The notes under the pieces: generated by a model
Database searches by the model: none
What the model saw: only the letters and a program-made list of their open reading frames with translations
What the model was told of the DNA's origin: nothing
Translations under genes and position numbers: made by a program
NCBI GenBank assembly: GCA_965263155.1
Contig: OZ253586.1
Location: 992,001 to 1,056,000, forward strand
Direction of reading: 5' to 3'
Source: JAAXIE01 sp965263155
GTDB lineage: Bacteria; Chloroflexota; Dehalococcoidia; Lucifugimonadales; JAAXIE01
DNA length: 64,000 nucleotides
Part shown: piece after piece, positions 60,034 to 64,000 of the stretch
Numbering within the stretch: the first letter of the stretch is position 1
Layout: each line of letters starts with the position of its first letter

Positions 60034-61171
60034 CTAGATGTCCGGGGCAGGTCCCAGCACTCTGTACTGTCTCTCTGCAGTCCGCCCTGCAATTGGCAGA
60101 ACTTCGACTATTACCCGGGAGAGCCCAACCACCTCCCCGTTGGCATCAAAGCTGTAGTTGTCGCCGATGGCACCGCTCCAGGTGATGGCGTACAGGCAGT
60201 CCCGGAAGCCGTCGGCGTCCTGATCGTCGTTGGTCTGTCGCCGGCATTCGGCGGTGATGTAAACGTCATCGTAGGCGGACCCCAAGTGCCATGGCAGCGT
60301 GACGTAGCTGTAGCGTTCCCTGAAGTTGGCCAGCACTTCCTGGCCCTTTTCGTTGTTGGGGTCGAGGTCAGCTGCGACAGCCTTCATACCAGTGGCGGCG
60401 TCGCCAGCGATTTCCAAAGCAGAGGTGCCTATCGAGATGGTCTCAGCGTAGATGGGGCCTTCGTAGCCCATTTCTCGCGCCTGCTTGATGATGGCGCCGG
60501 CAGACGCCTCGGACTGAGGCGCTAGGTGGAGGGCATCAGGGTTTGCGGCGGATAGCCTCGACAACTGGGACCGGAAGTCGGTGTTGTCCGACCCGTACTG
60601 TTCGGCCGCCACTATGGACCCTCCCAGTTTCGCGAACTAGGAGGCAGTGGTGCGCCTCACTCCCTCGGCGTAGTCGGTAGCCTCAGTGATGGTGGCGAGA
60701 GTACGTACTCCATCGGACCACAACAGGTTGCCTGTGGCGATGCCCACTTCTATGTCATTGATCTGGGTGCGAAAGATGTAGTCGCCGGCATTGGCGATGT
60801 CGGGGCTGCTGGCGACGCCGGAGAAGAGGATAGTGCCGTCATCCTATGCCAGTGGGGCTGGCGCTGCTGCAGGAAGTGCCCAGTATGACCTTCACGCCAT
60901 TCACGTCTGTCAGCTTGTTGTACGCGACCACCGCGTCCGCCGCGCCGCACTTCGAGTCCTCTACGATGAGTTCCAGCTCGCGCCCGTTGATGCCTCCCGC
61001 CGCGTTGATTTCATCCGCGGCCAACTGCTTGGCCTGATTGGCTACGGTGCCGTAGGTCTCGCCAAGGCCTGTGAGGGACTCCATGACGCCTATTCTGAAG
61101 GTGTCCGGTTCACTGCTATCATCACCGCCACAAGCCGGCGTCCATAGGGACAACACGAATGCCAACAACAA
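60034..61171 (-). pseudogene. Branched-chain amino-acid-type ABC substrate-binding protein, broken
   Basis: A periplasmic-binding-protein (LivK-like) lipoprotein. The N-terminal part has a lipobox-like LWTPACGG, then FRIGVMESLTGLGETYGTVA, INAAGGINGRELELIVEDSK and ILGTSCSSASP. A frameshift near 60845 moves the rest (LFSGVASSPDIANAGDYIFR) into another frame, which then meets an in-frame TAG at 60637 (TTAS-stop-FAKLGGSIVAAEQYG). The remainder to 60034 is intact sequence. No permease or ATPase genes are adjacent. Confidence 0.8.
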
Positions 61172-61240
61172 AAGGAGAGTTCGTCCCTCAAGGAATGTCG
61201 ATCGAGAGGATATGCAGGGATTCAGTGCCCGTAGGTCTTT

Positions 61241-61942
61241 CTAGCTCAGGAACAACAGGCGCCCGCAGCTGTTGCAGGTGATGGGTTCGCGCGCCATGCG
61301 GGCCTTTTGCATTTGGTGGGTGGGGAGGGTCATCAAGCAGCCACGACATAGGCCGCGCTCCACGCGGGCCACGGCGACGCCTCCCTTGGAGGTGCGTAGC
61401 GACTCGTACCGCCGCAACTCTGTGGGAGGCAGAATGCCTGCGGTCTCCTTGCGTTCCTCCGTGAGATTTTCTAAGCTTTCGCCCAACTGCTGCCATTGCT
61501 TGGTAAGTCCTGCTTGGTCGGACTTCCACTCGACGGCCTGCGTGGAATTCCTTTGCTCTGCCTCGGCAAGTGCCGTGTTGCTTTCTTCCAGCTCCTCCAT
61601 CATCGCGATCAGCGCCTCGTCCCGCTTGTGTAAGTCGGCTTCCAGGCTGGTCGTCTCCTGCTCCAAGCCCTGCAACTCCTTGAGGTTGGTAACGGTGCCT
61701 CCATACAGCTTGGCCCGGTCCGCTTCCAGCTTGGTCCGAATGGACCCAGCCTTCAACTCGTTATCGGAGTGGTCCATTTTCAATTTCTGATGGCGTTCCT
61801 GTGCTGCCTGCAGTGCCGTTTCGCACTCCAGTAGCACGCTCCGCTCTCCGATGTGGCCCTCCAAGGAGAAAATCTCTTTCTCCACACGGGCAATCTCTAG
61901 GTCTAGCTCCTGTAGATGGAACATCTGCCGCACCGTGGACAT
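61241..61942 (-). CDS. Coiled-coil protein with C-terminal C4-type zinc ribbon
   Basis: A 233-residue protein: residues 1-170 form a long antiparallel coiled coil (LELEQELDLEIARVEKEI-type heptads), and the end carries four zinc cysteines (Cys199, Cys202, Cys223, Cys226 in CRGC and CNSC). This is the layout of the conserved bacterial C4-type zinc-ribbon/CdsZ-like family, often linked to translation or regulation. GGAGG precedes the ATG. It is divergently transcribed from cysS. Confidence 0.85.
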   Translation of the reverse strand: MSTVRQMFHLQELDLEIARVEKEIFSLEGHIGERSVLLECETALQAAQERHQKLKMDHSDNELKAGSIRTKLEADRAKLYGGTVTNLKELQGLEQETTSLEADLHKRDEALIAMMEELEESNTALAEAEQRNSTQAVEWKSDQAGLTKQWQQLGESLENLTEERKETAGILPPTELRRYESLRTSKGGVAVARVERGLCRGCLMTLPTHQMQKARMAREPITCNSCGRLLFLS

Positions 61943-61962
61943 TGGTCCGGGCCTCCGAGGGG

Positions 61963-62085
61963 TATAATTATAGTATCCTTGAAGTGGAATCGATTGTAGG
62001 AAGCGCCTAAGGCATTGTCAACGTGAATCTCTTCCCGTGGAACGCCTGCCGTGGTACAGCTCACCATCTGAAAGTGTGGTAGAAT
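61963..62085. promoter_or_regulatory. Divergent promoter region (zinc-ribbon gene / cysS)
   Basis: ATTATA at 61967-61972 reads TATAAT on the minus strand, about 25 bases from the zinc-ribbon ATG, and overlaps a plus-strand TATAAT at 61963. TAGAAT at 62080-62085 is a candidate -10 box for cysS. No good -35 hexamers are seen. Confidence 0.35.
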
Positions 62086-62145
62086 CTCGTTCGACGGAGG
62101 ATGGTGGGCGAGTTGGTGTGGAAACCGCCTCCAGGGGGTGTCGGT

Positions 62146-64000
62146 GTGCTTCGCTTACACAACACTATGACGCGTAGGGTGGAGGAGGTGCAGACCCTAG
62201 AGCCGGGTGTCGCCAAGATGTACACCTGTGGCCCTACGGTCTACCGATATGCGCACATCGGTAACCTCCGCAGCTATTTGATGGCCGACTGGATACGTCG
62301 GGCTCTTTTGCGACGAGGCTACGAGGTGATGCACGTCAAGAACATCACCGATGTGGGCCACATGCGCCAGGAGATGCTGGAAGAGGGCGGAGACCGGGTA
62401 ATTCTGGCAGCTTTGGAAGAAGGCAAGACACCTCAGGAGATCGCCCAGTTCTACGCCCAAGCCTTCTATGACGACGAGGCCAAGCTGAACATCCTCCCCG
62501 CTCACGTTTACCCTTGGGCCACCGAGCATGTGGCCGAGATGGTCGCATTGGTCGAAGAACTGATGGCCAAGGACTATGCATATCTTGTGGGTGGCAACAT
62601 CTACTTCAACGTCGGCAAGTTCGAAGCCTATGGGGCCCTCTCGGGCAACCAACAGGCAGGGCTGATGGAGGGCGTTCGCAGTGAGGCCGACCCCCTGAAA
62701 CGAGACCCGAGAGACTTTACCCTCTGGAAGCTGGCCGAGCCCGGCCGCGAGATGAAGTGGGACAGCCCTTGGGGAGAGGGTTTCCCCGGTTGGCACATCG
62801 AGTGCTCTGCCATGTCCACCAAGTACATGGGTAAGCAACTCGATATCCACACCGGCGGCGTGGACAACATATTCCCCCACCACGAGGACGAAATTGCCCA
62901 GAGCGAGGCGGCTTTTGGCGTGCCTTACGTGCGCTACTGGGTCCATGGCCAGCACCTCCTGGCCGACGGCATCAAGATGGCCAAGTCCTCGGGAAACGTG
63001 TTCATCCTAGATGATTTGGCGGATCGTGGTTTCGACCCTCTGGCCTTCCGCTACCTGTGCCTCACGGTGCGCTACCGCAACCGCATGAATTTCACCTTCT
63101 CCACGCTGAAAGCTGCGCAGCGGGCCTTGACTGGCCTGCAGAACAGAATGGCCAGTTGGAAGCAGGCCCCCGCTCCTGCAGATATGCCTCTGGAAACTGA
63201 GGAGTGGCGGGAGAAGTTCTGGGAGAAGGTGGAAAACGACCTTGACCTGCCCAACGCCTTGGCCACGGTGTGGAATATGGCCCAATCCCCCCTACCCGAT
63301 GCAGCTAAGGCTAGTTTGCTCGTGGAGTTCGACCAGTTGCTGGGGCTGGGCCTCGACAAGGCTCCAGACGAACACGACGTTCCGGTTCAGGTGGGAGCGC
63401 ATGTGGAGCAGCGGCTCGGCTACCGCAGCAACGGGGCCTACGGTGAAGCCGACGCCCTGCGCGAGCACATCGCAGCCCACGGCTACGTGGTGGAGGACCA
63501 ATCCGCCGGTGCATTGGTGCGCCCTAAGACACCGCTGGAGCGCATGGCCGGCCAGTTCGCCACCGTATCGTCACCCAAAGAGGTTGTGTCTTACTTGAAC
63601 CAGCCGCATACACTCGACTTCTCCATGGTGTCGGTGGTTTCCGACTATATGGAGGACGTACAAAGGGTCACCCGTAGCGCATTGAAGTGGGCCGAGGGCC
63701 ACAATGCCGAGCTTGTGGTGGTGGACAACGGTTCCACCGACGGCACTTCCGAGTGGCTGGAAGAGTTGCGAGTTGGCGATTCACGCGTCAATGTAGTCCA
63801 CGCCGACCATGTCCTAGGAGAGGGAGCAGCCAAGAACATTGGCTTGATGCAGTGCCGCGGACGCACCGTGGTGTTCCTCGACCCCTCGACTGAGGTCACC
63901 GGCGACATCCTGACTCCTGTCGACCGCTGGCTGGACGACGAGCGCATCTCCATGGTAGGGCCGTGGGGCGTCTGTACCGACGACATGCACCACTTCCACG
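62146..64000 (+). CDS. cysS: Cysteinyl-tRNA synthetase fused in frame to a family 2 glycosyltransferase domain (3' end outside window)
   Basis: Residues 1 to about 470 are a complete class I CysRS that charges tRNA-Cys: MYTCGPTVYRYAHIGNLRSY with HIGN, the zinc-site GWHIECSAMS, HTGGVDNIFPHHEDEIAQSE, and IKMAKSSGN for KMSKS. There is no stop at the usual end. The frame continues through a short linker into a GT-A glycosyltransferase: FSMVSVVSDYMEDVQRVTRS, AELVVVDNGSTDGTSEWLEE, GAAKNIGLMQCRGRTVVFLD, still open at 64000. I place the start at GTG 62146 after AGGGGG; ATG 62101 just after GGAGG is an in-frame alternative adding 15 residues. Confidence 0.9.
   Translation, partial: MLRLHNTMTRRVEEVQTLEPGVAKMYTCGPTVYRYAHIGNLRSYLMADWIRRALLRRGYEVMHVKNITDVGHMRQEMLEEGGDRVILAALEEGKTPQEIAQFYAQAFYDDEAKLNILPAHVYPWATEHVAEMVALVEELMAKDYAYLVGGNIYFNVGKFEAYGALSGNQQAGLMEGVRSEADPLKRDPRDFTLWKLAEPGREMKWDSPWGEGFPGWHIECSAMSTKYMGKQLDIHTGGVDNIFPHHEDEIAQSEAAFGVPYVRYWVHGQHLLADGIKMAKSSGNVFILDDLADRGFDPLAFRYLCLTVRYRNRMNFTFSTLKAAQRALTGLQNRMASWKQAPAPADMPLETEEWREKFWEKVENDLDLPNALATVWNMAQSPLPDAAKASLLVEFDQLLGLGLDKAPDEHDVPVQVGAHVEQRLGYRSNGAYGEADALREHIAAHGYVVEDQSAGALVRPKTPLERMAGQFATVSSPKEVVSYLNQPHTLDFSMVSVVSDYMEDVQRVTRSALKWAEGHNAELVVVDNGSTDGTSEWLEELRVGDSRVNVVHADHVLGEGAAKNIGLMQCRGRTVVFLDPSTEVTGDILTPVDRWLDDERISMVGPWGVCTDDMHHFH

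Noticed and set aside
52311..61171. Possible stop-codon recoding (TAG/TAA/TGA inside several genes)
   Set aside because: The same genes also carry frameshifts, the replaced residues differ, and intact genes nearby use all three stops normally.

Overview
The window is about 60% G+C and reads as chromosomal DNA from an uncultured bacterium. The likeliest source is Chloroflexota, near SAR202 / Dehalococcoidia. That placement is inference: it rests on many small paralogue sets (flavin-dependent luciferase-like oxidoreductases, CaiB/BaiF CoA-transferases, FAH-family enzymes, SDRs, amidohydrolases, RidA and cyclase proteins) together with system II cytochrome c biogenesis genes and an ftsA-ftsZ pair. 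No rRNA gene, tRNA gene, CRISPR array, intact prophage or intact insertion sequence was found.

Layout. (1) 1-4.7 kb: cytochrome c maturation operon (ccmF 3' part, CcmI-like zinc-ribbon protein, exported protein, CcmG/ResA thioredoxin), translationally coupled to a ROK sugar kinase. (2) 4.7-9.3 kb, minus strand: two CaiB/BaiF CoA-transferases, an enoyl-CoA hydratase and an SDR, an acyl-CoA-type catabolic operon. (3) 9.3-19.2 kb: tandem FAH-family enzymes, a small graveyard of gene ends (FAH and TPP-enzyme 3' remnants, a DUF4160/DUF2442 pair), a TPP enzyme, a flavin oxidoreductase, a beta-propeller lipoprotein and five tandem cupins. (4) 19.4-32.6 kb, plus strand: amidase, acetamidase/formamidase, glutamine-amidotransferase-like protein, flavin oxidoreductase, PPOX protein, two CaiB enzymes, a broken HTH gene, an orphan molybdenum hydroxylase large subunit, a second TPP enzyme and a membrane zinc-ribbon protein. 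(5) 32.6-41.7 kb: aldo/keto reductase, Asp-box propeller, AhpD-like protein, enamidase-like and other amidohydrolases, DM13 protein, flavin oxidoreductase. (6) 41.9-52 kb: ftsA-ftsZ, SDR, ACMSD-like hydrolase, two quinone-oxidoreductase paralogues, and a tight five-gene operon (cyclase, cyclase, RidA, RidA, quinone oxidoreductase). (7) 52.3-61.2 kb: a decay zone with four large pseudogenes (copper amine oxidase, sensor kinase, PT-rich surface protein, branched-chain amino-acid type binding protein) around intact VOC and alcohol-dehydrogenase genes and the RNase P RNA. (8) 61.2-64 kb: a zinc-ribbon coiled-coil protein diverging from cysS. The cysS reading frame runs without a stop into a family 2 glycosyltransferase domain and leaves the window.

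Most genes look like enzymes for using amides, carboxylates and cyclic or aromatic-derived acids: CoA transfer, hydration/oxidation, ring or amide hydrolysis, enamine clean-up by RidA.

The most unusual non-genic signal is a recurring intergenic module at about 9.4, 36.2 and 48.0 kb. Clusters of the heptamer GTAGCTG/GTATCTG alternate with a short word that is present in both orientations but differs at each locus (TGGTCCCAT, GTGTCTCAT, GTTTCACAC). Swapping the word while keeping the pairing suggests covarying stems or a diversified binding-site family.
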